Shown piece by piece: positions 9,217-19,415 of a DNA stretch of 64,000 nt. Origin of the DNA: an uncultured Mediterraneibacter sp. (lineage in GTDB: Bacteria > Bacillota > Clostridia > Lachnospirales > Lachnospiraceae). The first letter of the stretch is position 1, and every line of letters starts with the position of its first letter. The stretch covers positions 1-64,000 of the forward strand of contig CAKRDD010000006.1 in assembly GCA_934309345.1 (NCBI GenBank). Reading direction: 5' to 3'. The notes beneath the pieces were generated by a model that worked only from the letters and a program-made list of their open reading frames with translations, did not search any database and was not told where the DNA came from. Both the position numbers and the translations under genes were made by a program.

Positions 9217-10647
9217 ATGGCAAAAGACAAAAACGCACCCCGTTACGACAAGCAGGGCGCAAGGCGCGTAATGCGCAAAAGAGATTATTTGGCAGATCTC
9301 GGCGGACAGCTCGCATTAGGGCTGATGGCGAATCTGGTCGGACAGCTCAATTATTTCTACACGGACAAGGTAGGACTAGCTGTCGGAAGTGTTGGTATTG
9401 TATTGGCAATCTCAAAGGTGATTGATGCATTCACGGATGTGATTGCGGGGAATTTTATCGATCATTCAAAAGGAGGCGACCATAAGTATTTCAGATGGAT
9501 CCTGCCACAGATTATTCCGGCAGCCTTGATTATGGTTCTGATGTTTACCGTACCGATTCAGGCAGGACAGATTCCGGGCGTAATCTACGCGCTGATTACG
9601 AATCTGGTATTGTCCGCAGGTCTTTATACCTTTATTGCGACCCCGTTTGCGGCAGTTATGACTGTACGAAGCAGAAGCTTGAGCGAGAGAGGAAGTATCG
9701 GGCTGTTCCGTGCGGTTGCCAATTATGGCGCTGGAATGCTGATCTCCATTCTCACGATCCCGGTGACAAATATGCTGGGCGGCACACAGTCCGCATGGAT
9801 CAAATACGGCGTGGTACTTGGTGTACTGGTATTTGTTCTGTTTGCAATCTGCTGCCATAACGGCCGCAAAGCCAAATTTGCATGTGATTACGAAGAAGAA
9901 GAAACCGAGGGAGCTGCTGAAGAAGAGGAAGAGCCGGTTCCTTTCAAAGAAGCAATGACAATGCTTCTGAAGAATAAATACTGGGTGATCATCCTGCTCT
10001 TTAACTTGACCACAAGTGTTACGAGCGGTATCGCGGCATCTGGCAGTATATACTACTGTAAATGGATTTTCGGAAATGATAATCTGGTCGGAATAATCGG
10101 AGCAGCAGGTATGTTGGCTACCGTAGTGGGATTCATCTTATCCAAGCCGATTATTGCCGGACTTGGAATCAAGAGGACAATCTCCATCGGGCTCTTAGGA
10201 GCGGCGATACTCGCAGGCATTCGCTGCTTTATACCGACGAACTTTACAGTTTGTGTGGTGACCGGTCTATTAGGCAGCTTTGTACAGATTCCGATGATGA
10301 GTCTGTATGGCGTGCTGACATCCATGACCATTGATTACAATGAGTGGAAATATGATAAGAAGCTGGTGGCAATGTCGGGCGGAGCAATCGGCTTTGGCAG
10401 TAAGGTTGGAAATGGCCTTGGTGCAGCAATACTGTCGGCGTTCCTGGCAATCGGTGCATATGATGCCACGCTGGAAGTCGCAAGTACATCCATGATATAT
10501 TCCATCTATGGATTCTCAAATTATCTTCCGGTTGTGATCAACCTTGTGATGTTTGTAATCTTCCTGAAATTCGATCTGGAAGAAAAGCTGCCGAAGATGC
10601 GCGAGGAAATCGCTGCGCGCAGAGCAGGAAAGACCATTGAAAAATAA
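9217..10647 (+). CDS. GPH-family (MelB/XynP-like) sugar:cation symporter
   Basis: A 476-residue integral membrane protein with about 12 hydrophobic segments. The N-terminal segment DYLADLGGQLALGL and the motif DAFTDVIAGNFID between the second helix and first loop are characteristic of glycoside-pentoside-hexuronide:cation symporters in the major facilitator superfamily. It should import a glycoside or oligosaccharide with H+ or Na+. A cytoplasmic acidic loop (EEEETEGAAEEEEEP, about residues 226-240) separates the two halves. AGGAGG upstream sets the start. It sits among intracellular glycosidases that have no export signals, which fits import before hydrolysis. Confidence 0.9.
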   Translation: MAKDKNAPRYDKQGARRVMRKRDYLADLGGQLALGLMANLVGQLNYFYTDKVGLAVGSVGIVLAISKVIDAFTDVIAGNFIDHSKGGDHKYFRWILPQIIPAALIMVLMFTVPIQAGQIPGVIYALITNLVLSAGLYTFIATPFAAVMTVRSRSLSERGSIGLFRAVANYGAGMLISILTIPVTNMLGGTQSAWIKYGVVLGVLVFVLFAICCHNGRKAKFACDYEEEETEGAAEEEEEPVPFKEAMTMLLKNKYWVIILLFNLTTSVTSGIAASGSIYYCKWIFGNDNLVGIIGAAGMLATVVGFILSKPIIAGLGIKRTISIGLLGAAILAGIRCFIPTNFTVCVVTGLLGSFVQIPMMSLYGVLTSMTIDYNEWKYDKKLVAMSGGAIGFGSKVGNGLGAAILSAFLAIGAYDATLEVASTSMIYSIYGFSNYLPVVINLVMFVIFLKFDLEEKLPKMREEIAARRAGKTIEK

Positions 10648-10702
10648 GAAACAGATATTATCAAGAAGCAGGCAAAGCTGAAAGAAACATTGTAATTATG
10701 AG

Positions 10703-10736
10703 AGCCGGCGCTTCCGTCGGAATCGGAGCGCCGGCT
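10703..10736 (+). terminator. GC-rich hairpin after the symporter
   Basis: AGCCGGCGC-T-TCCG and its complement CGGA-GCGCCGGCT form a strong stem 56 bases after the symporter stop. The T-tract expected of an intrinsic terminator is missing; truncated GH78 sequence begins directly after the stem, so the tract may have been lost when that gene was truncated. Confidence 0.6.
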
Positions 10737-12624
10737 TGAGTTATAGGCGGAAAATAGTAATAGGGACAGGGCAGGAAAATGTCCTGGAATTGACAGTGGG
10801 CAACGGCTGGTATAAAGGGATTCTCAGCTTTGACTGTAAGCCGGAACGGTATGGGGATCGAACTGCTGTTTGGGCAGAACTTCATGTGCGTTATACAGAC
10901 GGGACAGAAGAGGTAATTACTACGGACGAGACATGGCATGTGCGTACCGGTCAGATTCGTTACAGTGAGATTTACATGGGAGAGACAATTGATACAAATG
11001 CCCCTGATATCAGAGAGGGAAAAGTATCTGCCGTGCCAGAAGCCGTATTTCATCCGACTGTATTGACGCCGCAGCTAAATGAACCGGTGCGGGTGACTGA
11101 GCACTTGAAGGCAAAGAGGGTTTTCACGGATTCCAAAGGGAATATACTTGTAGATTTCGGCCAGAACCTTACAGGTCTTGTAGAAATCAGAATCCGGGGA
11201 GAAAAAGGCCAGAAAATCACTGTCCGCCATGCGGAGACTCTGGATCAGGACGGTGTATTTTACCCGGACACTCTGCGGACGGCAAAATCCGAGGACACCT
11301 ATATCCTAAACGGGGAAGAACAGGTTTTGATGCCCCACTTTACATTTCATGGTTTCCGGTATGCTGCCGTGGAGGGAATAGAGAATCCCCAACCTGAGAT
11401 GTTTACAGCCTGCGTAATGCATTCGAACATGAGAAAGACCGGAGAGTTCCGATGTTCCAATGAAAAAGTGAACCAGCTTCAGAGCAATATTTCCTGGAGT
11501 CTGCGTGATAATTTCTTTGATATCCCCTCCGACTGTCCTCAAAGGGATGAGCGGCTTGGATGGATGGGAGATGCGCAGGCATTCTCATGGACAGCAGCGT
11601 TCAACCGGGAGACGGCTCTGTTTTTTACAAAATGGATGAGGGATATATCGGCGGCGTCTTCACTGGAACGGGGAGTGCTTCATATAGTACCGGACATACA
11701 GGGAACTTACAGTTCTGCGGCGTGGAGCGATGCTGCAGTGATCATACCATGGGTAGTCTACCAGATGTATGGAGACACACGTATTTTAGAAGAATCATGG
11801 AAATGTATGCACGAGTGGGTAGATTATATTCACAATCATGTAAATGAAAACGGGCTATGGATGACCAATTACCAGTATGGCGACTGGCTGGCACTGGATC
11901 GTGAAATGGGAGATAAAAGCGTTGGAGCTACAGATGTTTACTTTGTGGCAAACGCTTACTATATATATGTCACAGAGCTTGTGGCAAAGACGGCTCATGT
12001 GCTGGGAAAATATGGAGAGGCGGCATATTATGAAGTGCTCCGTGAAAAGACGCTGGACTCTTTCAGGAAAGAATATTACACCGCAAGAGGCAGGATCGTC
12101 AGCGAGACTCAGACTGCATGCGCGCTGTCTCTCTATTTTAACCTGGCATATGAAAAGGATAGGGAAAATATAGTACAAATGCTGGTGAGCAATATAGAAG
12201 ATCATCAGAATCATTTGACCACAGGATTTGTAGGGACGCCGTATTTATGTCATGTCTTGTCTGAGAAAAAAGCGCATGATACGGCCGGACTCCTGTTTAT
12301 GAGAGAGGATCTGCCATCATGGCTGTATGCTGTGAATAAGGGCGCGACGACGCTTTGGGAGAGGTGGGATCGGGAACATATGTGTATGAATATGACACAA
12401 ACACAAGTTTAAAAGAGCTGAAATTCACTCTGGACAGTACACTGGGAGAGATTCTGGACGAACCTCTTGGCATGAAGATGATGGAAGAGATGCTGCCGGA
12501 GCTTGTACACAATCCAATGATCGAGTATGCAAGGCAAATGACTCTGGCTGAAGGAATCAGCTCTGCCCCAGAGGTAAAAGCGGTTTATGAAGCCGTACTA
12601 AAAGAATTGAATGCGCAGATGTAA
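10736..12624 (+). pseudogene. Broken GH78 alpha-L-rhamnosidase (5' truncation and internal deletion)
   Basis: Two adjacent reading frames are pieces of one GH78 gene. The first (10736-12412) starts inside the second beta-domain and lacks about 175 N-terminal residues compared with the intact GH78 at 53266. It keeps the barrel with DCPQRDERLGWMGD and ends after the conserved TTLWERWD. The second frame (to 12624) resumes at VGSGTYVYEY, the last strand of GH78 proteins, then continues into a helical C-terminal extension. About 115 residues between these points are absent and the frame changes. The string GAGGTGGGAT at the junction fits both sides (ERWD in one frame, EVGS in the other), suggesting a deletion between short repeats. 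No ribosome binding site precedes the first frame, so a functional enzyme is unlikely. Confidence 0.8.
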
Positions 12625-12640
12625 AAGGAGAAGAAAGTAA

Positions 12641-15100
12641 ATGGTACAGCAGAAGGTAAAATATACAGACACCGAGAGAACCCCGGCTGAACGGGCACGG
12701 GCACTTCTCGAAGAAATGACTTTAGACGAGAAGATGGCGCAGCTTGGCTGCATTTTCCCATTTGGTGACAGCTATGATGATATGGAACAGCAGGCTTTGG
12801 AGATGCCTTACGGGATTGGACAGGTGAGTACTCTGGAAATGCGCAGGATAGGCACGCTGGAAGAGGCCGCCGGATGGCAGAGGAAGATGCAGGAGACTGT
12901 GATGAGACAAAGCCCTCATCATATCCCGGCAATCTTTCATATGGAGGGACTGTGCGGAGCATTTATTCAGGAAGGAACCAGTTTCCCATCCGGAATCGCC
13001 AGAGGTTCAGGATGGGATCCGGAGCTGGAAGAGAAGATAGCCAAAGTGGTGGCAAAACAGGAAGCAGCCTGCGGCATCACTCACATTCTGGCTCCGGTGC
13101 TGGATATTTCAAGGGATTCCCGCATGGGAAGACAGGGAGAGACCTACGGGGAAGACCCGGCTCTGGCGGCAGCTCTGGGAGCGGCATATACGAAAGGAAT
13201 CCAGACAACAGAGGCAGGCGGAAGAAGACCGGAAAGTGTCGCCAAGCATTTTCTCGGATTTCACAATTCACAGGGCGGTATTCACGGAACGAACAGTGAT
13301 ACGCCGTCCCGGCTCATGGAAGAAATATACGGCAAGCCTTTCCAGTCTGCGATTTCTGAATCCGAGCTGAAAGGGGTCATGCCCTGTTATAATTCTATCG
13401 ATGGCGAGCCGGCTTCCGTTTCACACAGGCTGCTCACGGAACTTCTCAGAGAAAAGATGGGGTTTGACGGTCTGTGTGTCAGCGACTACGGCGGCATTAA
13501 CAATGCCCACGAGGTCCAGCGAATCGGGGAGACTATCGGAGAAACAGGGCTTCTTGCCATGGAAGCAGGGATGGACATAGAGATGCCGAAAGCGACCGGA
13601 TATGGAGAAGAACTCAAAGAAATGTTCCGAAGCGGGCAGGCGGATACAGAACTGTTGGACCGGACCGTTCTGCGGGTGTTGGAAGCCAAGTTCCGCATGG
13701 GTCTGTTTGAGCATCCGTTCGCCATGGATGGTGAGTCCTGTCAAAAGATTTTTGAAGAGAAAGAGGGGGCGGAGTTATCTTTCCGGTCAGCAAGAGAGTC
13801 CATGGTACTCCTGAAAAACAACGGGATACTTCCTTTGTCAGGTAAGATAAAGAAGCTTGCCCTGATCGGGCCTCATGCAGACTGTGCCCGAAAGTTCTTC
13901 GGCGGATATACCCATCTGTGCATGATGGAGTCGGTCTACGCTGTCGCAAGCTCCATCGCAGGGGTAGAGGGCAGCCCGGAGTCCGGGCAGATCAGCGGAG
14001 CAATGCTGCCAAATGGTGAGCCGGTGAATTATGTCCCAGGTACAAAGATCCAGTCAGACGAAGCGGAGCTTTTTGATGATATCCTGCGCCTGCAGAAGCC
14101 GGCCTGCAGAAGCCTGTTAGAAGAACTGAAGGAGCGGATGACAGACACGGAGATTCTGTATGCATACGGGTATCCGGTTGCCGGAAAGGATCAGGGCAGA
14201 TTTGAAGAAGCGCTGCAGGCAGTCAGGGAAGCAGATGCTGTGATCCTGACGCTGGGAGGAAAGCACGGCACATGCTCTATGGCGACCATGGGCGAAGGTG
14301 TGGACGCTGCCGACATCAATCTGCCGGAATGTCAGGATGCATTTATTCAGGCTGCCGCTGCATGTGGTAAGCCTTTGATTGGGGTTCATTTTGATGGAAG
14401 ACCAATCTCCAGTGACACAGCAGACCAATATCTGGATGCCATCATAGAAGCCTGGAACCCAGCGGAAACGGGAGCGCAGGCTGTGGCGGATGTCCTGCTG
14501 GGTGCATATAACCCGGGCGGTAAGCTACCGGTATCCGTGGCATATCACGCCGGACAGATTCCAATTTATTATAATCACCCGAACGGTTCTGCATGGCACC
14601 AGCAGGAGAGTATCGGATTTGTCAACTATGTGGATCTTCCCCATACACCGCGATATTGCTTCGGGCATGGATTGTCTTATACACGGTTTGAGTATTCAGA
14701 AATTCATATATCGGCAGCAGAGATTGGAGCAGAAGAATCGGTACAGATTAGCTGTGTGGTAAAGAATGCAGGAAACTGTGCCGGGGATGAGGTAGTACAG
14801 CTTTATCTCAGGGACAGATTCGCAAGTATGACACGTCCGGTGAAAGAGCTTGCCGGATTTAAGCGGATCCATATGGAGCCGGAAGAAAAAGTGCGGGTCA
14901 CATTTACAGTGCAGGCGGATCAGTCAGCATTTCTTGACAGGCAGATGCGCTGGAAGGTGGAAAAAGGGGATATAGATGCAGAAATTGGAAGTTCTTCTGA
15001 GGATATCCGGTTAAAAGGAACATACCGAATCACAGAAGATAAATGGATCAATGGAATGGAAAGGGCATTTTATGCGAAAGCACGGGAAGTAAGACTATAA
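12641..15100 (+). CDS. Glycoside hydrolase family 3, canonical domain order
   Basis: An 819-residue GH3 enzyme in the usual order. The (beta/alpha)8 barrel is at about residues 1-370, with the nucleophile D282 in CVSDYGG. The alpha/beta sandwich is at about 385-670, and a fibronectin III-like domain at about 710-800 follows the HGLSYTRFEY motif. Further family motifs are ETYGEDP and KHFLGF. The KHFLGFHNSQGG/TNSD pattern resembles the beta-xylosidase/beta-glucosidase branch. No secretion signal is seen. AAAAGGAG upstream fixes the start, 16 bases after the GH78 remnant, so it once followed that gene in an operon. The permuted GH3 at 15172 follows 71 bases later. Confidence 0.88.
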   Translation: MVQQKVKYTDTERTPAERARALLEEMTLDEKMAQLGCIFPFGDSYDDMEQQALEMPYGIGQVSTLEMRRIGTLEEAAGWQRKMQETVMRQSPHHIPAIFHMEGLCGAFIQEGTSFPSGIARGSGWDPELEEKIAKVVAKQEAACGITHILAPVLDISRDSRMGRQGETYGEDPALAAALGAAYTKGIQTTEAGGRRPESVAKHFLGFHNSQGGIHGTNSDTPSRLMEEIYGKPFQSAISESELKGVMPCYNSIDGEPASVSHRLLTELLREKMGFDGLCVSDYGGINNAHEVQRIGETIGETGLLAMEAGMDIEMPKATGYGEELKEMFRSGQADTELLDRTVLRVLEAKFRMGLFEHPFAMDGESCQKIFEEKEGAELSFRSARESMVLLKNNGILPLSGKIKKLALIGPHADCARKFFGGYTHLCMMESVYAVASSIAGVEGSPESGQISGAMLPNGEPVNYVPGTKIQSDEAELFDDILRLQKPACRSLLEELKERMTDTEILYAYGYPVAGKDQGRFEEALQAVREADAVILTLGGKHGTCSMATMGEGVDAADINLPECQDAFIQAAAACGKPLIGVHFDGRPISSDTADQYLDAIIEAWNPAETGAQAVADVLLGAYNPGGKLPVSVAYHAGQIPIYYNHPNGSAWHQQESIGFVNYVDLPHTPRYCFGHGLSYTRFEYSEIHISAAEIGAEESVQISCVVKNAGNCAGDEVVQLYLRDRFASMTRPVKELAGFKRIHMEPEEKVRVTFTVQADQSAFLDRQMRWKVEKGDIDAEIGSSSEDIRLKGTYRITEDKWINGMERAFYAKAREVRL

Positions 15101-15171
15101 ATCCGTTAGATTTATACAGCAGACCGGCTGTCAGGTTCGGCAGGAAATGAGAAAACAGGAGAGGATAAAAA

Positions 15172-17643
15172 ATGGATAAAAAAAAGATTGCCAGAAAAAT
15201 AGCAGAAGAATCGATTGTTCTGCTTAAAAATGCGGATCATATACTCCCTTTAAAAGAGAAGAAAGAGATTGCATTTTTCGGAAGGACACAGATAGGCACT
15301 TTGTATTCCGGAAATGGATCCGGTGGTGCTAATATAGCCGGGTGCGGCACAATTCTGGAAGAATGTGAAAAGAGAGGGATAAAACCTGAATCGCTGCTGA
15401 AAGAATTTTATGAGTATAAAGCAAGTGCAGAACAGGTAACGGAAGAGGATGAGTTTGACTGGACGAAGGTCAGCGAAATGGTAAACAGCGGAATCATGTA
15501 CGAAATATTTGGGAAATACAAGGCTCCGCTTGATGAATATGATGTGCCGGAGACACTTATCTTTCAGGCGGCGGAAAAAACAGACACAGCAATCTTCGTG
15601 ATCGGCAGAAACTCCGGTGGAGAAGAGTGTGACCGTCATCTGCCGGAGGATTATTACCTGACCAGATCAGAAGAAAGCCTGTTAAAGGATATTTGTACCC
15701 ATTTTGCTAATGTAGTGATAGTCCTGAATGTAAACGGACTGATTGATCTGTCGTGGATGAAAAAATATGCGAGCATAAAAAGCCTTCTGTTTATTGGAAT
15801 CCCGGGGGAAGAAGGGGCTTCTGCGCTGGCTGGCATTTTGACAGGGGAGATTAATCCTTCCGGGAAACTGGCGGTGACTATAGCGGAACACTATGAAGAT
15901 TATCCGTCGGCAGATCATTTCTCGTGGGATAAGGAGCATCTGGAGAATATTCTGGACTATGAGAGTTACGGCCTTTCGCCAGAAGAAAACGGAAGTACAG
16001 GTTTTATGAAGAGTCCGGTAACCGTGTATTGGGAAGATATTTATACTGGATATCGTTATTTCGATACATTCGGAAAACAGGTGCTTTACCCCTTTGGTTA
16101 TGGACTATCTTACACTGCATTTGCAATCAGCGATGCATTGGTCAAGAAGCAAAACGGCGGTATTATGGTGACAGCCGATGTGAAAAATATTGGGGAAATG
16201 TCGGGGAAAGAGGTAATCCAGGTTTATCTGTCTAAGGTATATCCAGCAGAGGGCGTGGAGCGTCCTTATCAGGAATTGAAGGGATTCGAGAAAACGTCTG
16301 ACCTCGCTCCGGGTGAAAAAGAGCAGGTTAAGATCTGGATCCCATGGAGAGAACTGGCGGTTTATGATGAGGAAAGAGCCGCTTGGATCATCGAGTCAGG
16401 CGATTATCTCCTGAAGATGGGAAAATCATCAAGAGACACCTTTACGGTGGGAATGGTATGCCTGCGGGATACAGTCATTACAGAACAGTGTGCGAACCGT
16501 CTGGCTATCTCGGGATGCAACAGAGGAAAACTTTTGTTCCTGACACAGAAAGACTGCACAGAGTGTCAGCCGGAAGACGTATATGAGAAAAAAACTGATG
16601 GAGGCGTGACCGAGACGGCGGTAATTTCTGTAACGGGAGAGGATATTCTTGCAGGAGGGGAGAGTATACAGGCTGAAAAAGAAGCGCAGCAAAGTCTGCC
16701 GGAGCTGTCCATCGAAGAACTCGCTTCTCTCTGCGTGGGTTATGGACCGGGGACTCCTTTTGCGGCTGTGGGTGATCGCAGTGATCCGGCTACGATTTTC
16801 GATGACGAAGGAAAACCGATTACAACAAACAGCCACCCGACAGGATATCCGGGATATGTTTCTCCGGCGATTGCAGAAAAAGGAATCAAGTCCATTTTCT
16901 ATAAAGACGGCCCTGCCGGGATTGGCGGTGTTGCATGGCCAACAGAGATGCTCATTGCGTGCTCCTTTGACAAAAAACTGTGGCAGATGTTTGGAGATGC
17001 AGTAGGGAAAGAATGTGAAGAACAGCAGGTGAATGTCTGGCTTGCTCCTGCTGTGAATCTCCACAGGAATCCGCTGTGCGGAAGAAATTTTGAATATTTT
17101 TCTGAAGACCCGTACCTGACGGGAGTCTGTGCCTGCGAGATTACAAAAGGCGTACAGAATAGCCGTCCGGTTATTGTGTGCCCGAAGCACTTCGCGGCAA
17201 ATGAGCAGGAGACATTCCGCCGCGGAAATGCAGGGAAAAATGTAGATGCAGTGGACTCAATCCTGACAGAAAGGGCACTTAGAGAACAGTATTTAAAGCC
17301 GTTCGAGATGTTAGTCAAAGATGCCGGGATCGCATGCATCATGACCTCCTTCAATAAGATCAACGGGTCATTTTCCGGCGGCAGTCATGACCTGTGCACA
17401 CATATCCTGCGTGAGGAATGGGGATTTGAAGGGGCTGTTGTAACGGATTGGGGAGATATGGATATGGTTGTGGACGGCGCGGACGCTGTTGCGGCAGGAA
17501 ACGATATCGTAATGCCCGGCGGTCCTCCGGTAATCCGCCAGATATTAAAAGGATACGAAGAAGGCAGAGTGACGAGAGAAGAATTGGAACAGGCAGTGCG
17601 TCATCTGCTGATTATGATAAAGAGAATCAGGCTGGCAGATTGA
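15172..17643 (+). CDS. Glycoside hydrolase family 3, permuted domain order
   Basis: An 823-residue GH3 with the sandwich domain first (about 1-220), a fibronectin III-like domain (about 320-430, after YPFGYGLSYTAF) and the catalytic barrel last (about 510-820). The barrel shows AVNLHRNPLCGRNFEYFSED, KHFAANEQE and the nucleophile D759 in VVTDWGD. It is a paralogue of the gene at 508 with the same architecture, and lacks a signal peptide. GAGAGGA upstream selects the ATG at 15172. It probably belongs to the transcript starting before 12641. Beta-glucosidase is the default expectation; two paralogues close together suggest different linkages or aglycones. Confidence 0.88.
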   Translation: MDKKKIARKIAEESIVLLKNADHILPLKEKKEIAFFGRTQIGTLYSGNGSGGANIAGCGTILEECEKRGIKPESLLKEFYEYKASAEQVTEEDEFDWTKVSEMVNSGIMYEIFGKYKAPLDEYDVPETLIFQAAEKTDTAIFVIGRNSGGEECDRHLPEDYYLTRSEESLLKDICTHFANVVIVLNVNGLIDLSWMKKYASIKSLLFIGIPGEEGASALAGILTGEINPSGKLAVTIAEHYEDYPSADHFSWDKEHLENILDYESYGLSPEENGSTGFMKSPVTVYWEDIYTGYRYFDTFGKQVLYPFGYGLSYTAFAISDALVKKQNGGIMVTADVKNIGEMSGKEVIQVYLSKVYPAEGVERPYQELKGFEKTSDLAPGEKEQVKIWIPWRELAVYDEERAAWIIESGDYLLKMGKSSRDTFTVGMVCLRDTVITEQCANRLAISGCNRGKLLFLTQKDCTECQPEDVYEKKTDGGVTETAVISVTGEDILAGGESIQAEKEAQQSLPELSIEELASLCVGYGPGTPFAAVGDRSDPATIFDDEGKPITTNSHPTGYPGYVSPAIAEKGIKSIFYKDGPAGIGGVAWPTEMLIACSFDKKLWQMFGDAVGKECEEQQVNVWLAPAVNLHRNPLCGRNFEYFSEDPYLTGVCACEITKGVQNSRPVIVCPKHFAANEQETFRRGNAGKNVDAVDSILTERALREQYLKPFEMLVKDAGIACIMTSFNKINGSFSGGSHDLCTHILREEWGFEGAVVTDWGDMDMVVDGADAVAAGNDIVMPGGPPVIRQILKGYEEGRVTREELEQAVRHLLIMIKRIRLAD

Positions 17644-17698
17644 TGGTTAGGGTAACGAGTAAATGTGATAATAGGATGTAGATGAAACAGGTAGGTAT

Positions 17699-17839
17699 AT
17701 GGAAGAAAAAATGTATCATACAGTGAAAAGTTCAGGAATCATGAATATCGTGGCAGGAGCATTTGCGATCGCAGTTGGGATTTCTGCGCTTATAAGTGGA
17801 ATACGCCTTTGGCTTGCCCGTACTAAGATTCTTTTCTAA
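17699..17839 (+). CDS. Small single-span membrane protein (46 aa)
   Basis: A 46-codon frame between two glycosidase genes. It begins MEEKMYHTVKSSGIMN, continues with a hydrophobic stretch (about residues 17-34) and ends in basic residues plus TKILF. The pattern MYxTVKxxGIxNIVxG, then a helix, then K/R and a short tail resembles a small protein I have seen repeatedly in Clostridia genomes, whose function is unknown. The Met at residue 5 is an alternative start. A poor AGG-rich site lies upstream. It is 55 bases after the GH3 gene and 18 before the broken hydrolase, so it is likely co-transcribed. Confidence 0.6.
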   Translation: MEEKMYHTVKSSGIMNIVAGAFAIAVGISALISGIRLWLARTKILF

Positions 17840-17857
17840 AGAAAGGAAAATAATGGA

Positions 17858-18983
17858 ATGAAGCACATGGCAGAGATAAGAAATGACAACGGAATTTCTA
17901 CATTATATGTAGACGGTCAACCCTTTCAGGCATTTGCAGGCGAGGTACATAATTCCGCTGCGTATGATCCGGAAAGGATGGAAATAGAAATCTGGGAGAA
18001 GATGGAGCAGAGTAATCTGAATACGCTGATTGTGCCGGTGTATTGGGAAACGCTGGAGCCGGAAGAAGGAAAGTTTGATTTCACCCTTGTGGATGCGCTT
18101 ATAAAGCAGGCGGACAAATATAAAAAGAAATTGATCCTGCTCTGGTTCGGTCTCTGGAAGAACGCAGAGTCCGCTTCCCTGCTTTACGAACGTATGGCTG
18201 AAGCAGTTTCCGTGGTATCCGGGTTCCTATCCGTCCGGAGGACCGGTAGAGGATATGCTGTGGGTATGGAAAGCAGCGGCGCCTTCACTTTTTACCATCG
18301 GTCCGGACATCTATGTGCCATATGTCTCTGACATCATGAAGACGTACAGCCGGCCGGATAATCCGCTTTTAATCCCCGAAGTGCGGAAAGATGCAGTTAC
18401 AGCTTCCTATGCCCTTTATGCATTCCTGCATTTTCATGCGTTATGCTATGCGCCTTTTGGAGTGGAAGATCTGTGGGCAGACCAGCCTTCGGATCTTTCG
18501 GCAGAAGTGATAGACGCTCTGAAACTGGATCCGCTTTCCTTTAATCTGAGCGGGACTAAAGAGACATTGGGCGAGGTGTACCGGCTACTGGAAGAGATCA
18601 GACCGCTGTACTTGAAATACCGTGGGACAGAACATATGAAGTGTTTTCTGAAACAGTCAGATGGAGAGCAGGGATGCTATCTGAAGTTTAAGAACTATGA
18701 TATAGAAATACAGTATCTCCCGAGGACAGACGGTGCACCGGCAGCCGCAGGAGTCGTCTTTGAACTGGATGAAAATACGTTTCTGATCATAGGAATGATG
18801 TGCAGTATCCGTTTCCATACGAAACCCGGGGATCATAGGAGAGTAGACTTTCTCACAAAAGAAGCAGGGACTTTCCATGTTGGTAAATGGGTATGTGAGC
18901 AGAGACAGAACGGCGATGAAAAAATCGTATCAGTCTTATATAATATGCCGGGATGTTTTAGAATAGAGACATTTAAATACTAA
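17858..18983 (+). pseudogene. Broken GH35/GH42-like hydrolase (DUF5597 type), internal deletion
   Basis: The first frame (17858 to about 18170) reads as the start of a beta-galactosidase-like barrel: YVDGQPFQAFAGEVHNS, then NTLIVPVYWETLEPEEGKFDF, then LILLWFGLWKNAES. At about 18168-18176 the homology jumps, in another frame, to LPCFTNVWLKQFPWYPGSY and continues to 18983 through the DUF5597 C-terminal part (LFTIGPDIYVPY, IPEVRKDAV, the YAPFGVEDL segment). Intact relatives are about 520-550 residues; the missing block is roughly 100 or more residues and includes the region expected to hold the acid/base glutamate. AAAGGAAAA precedes the start. Because catalytic sequence is lost and the frame is broken, it should be inactive. 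Confidence 0.8.
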
Positions 18984-19415
18984 TTTTCTATACTTTAAAG
19001 AGAGATATACAGAGGACTGGAGTATGGCAAATTGTTTATTACAGCATTAGATGAAAAATGAAAACCGTCTGGAGATATTGTGTTAATCAGAGATGAGATG
19101 GCGGCATATGTAAACGGAGAGGAAGTTCCAATTTTTCCCAGGTAGTTTAATGTTTTATATCGGAAGTGAAAGAAAATGTTGTCTGTGTGACAGTTCGGGA
19201 TTCTAGTTGCGGAATGGACAAAGAGACTGCAGAGAGCAAAAGTAAGTGTAATTCTAACAAAGCCAGAAAATAGATGCTATGGGAATACAGATTTTTATCT
19301 GATTTTGATAGAAAAAATGAATTTGTTAGGCAAAGTGGACGCATGGGATAATCTGATAAGAATTAAATCAGAAAGCATTGTACAGGAATTGATGGGAATG
19401 ATACTGAAAGAATTT

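Noticed and set aside
10736..12624. Programmed frameshift joining the two GH78 frames
   Set aside because: About 115 residues expected between the frames are absent and the N-terminus is missing too, so the pattern is deletion, not recoding.
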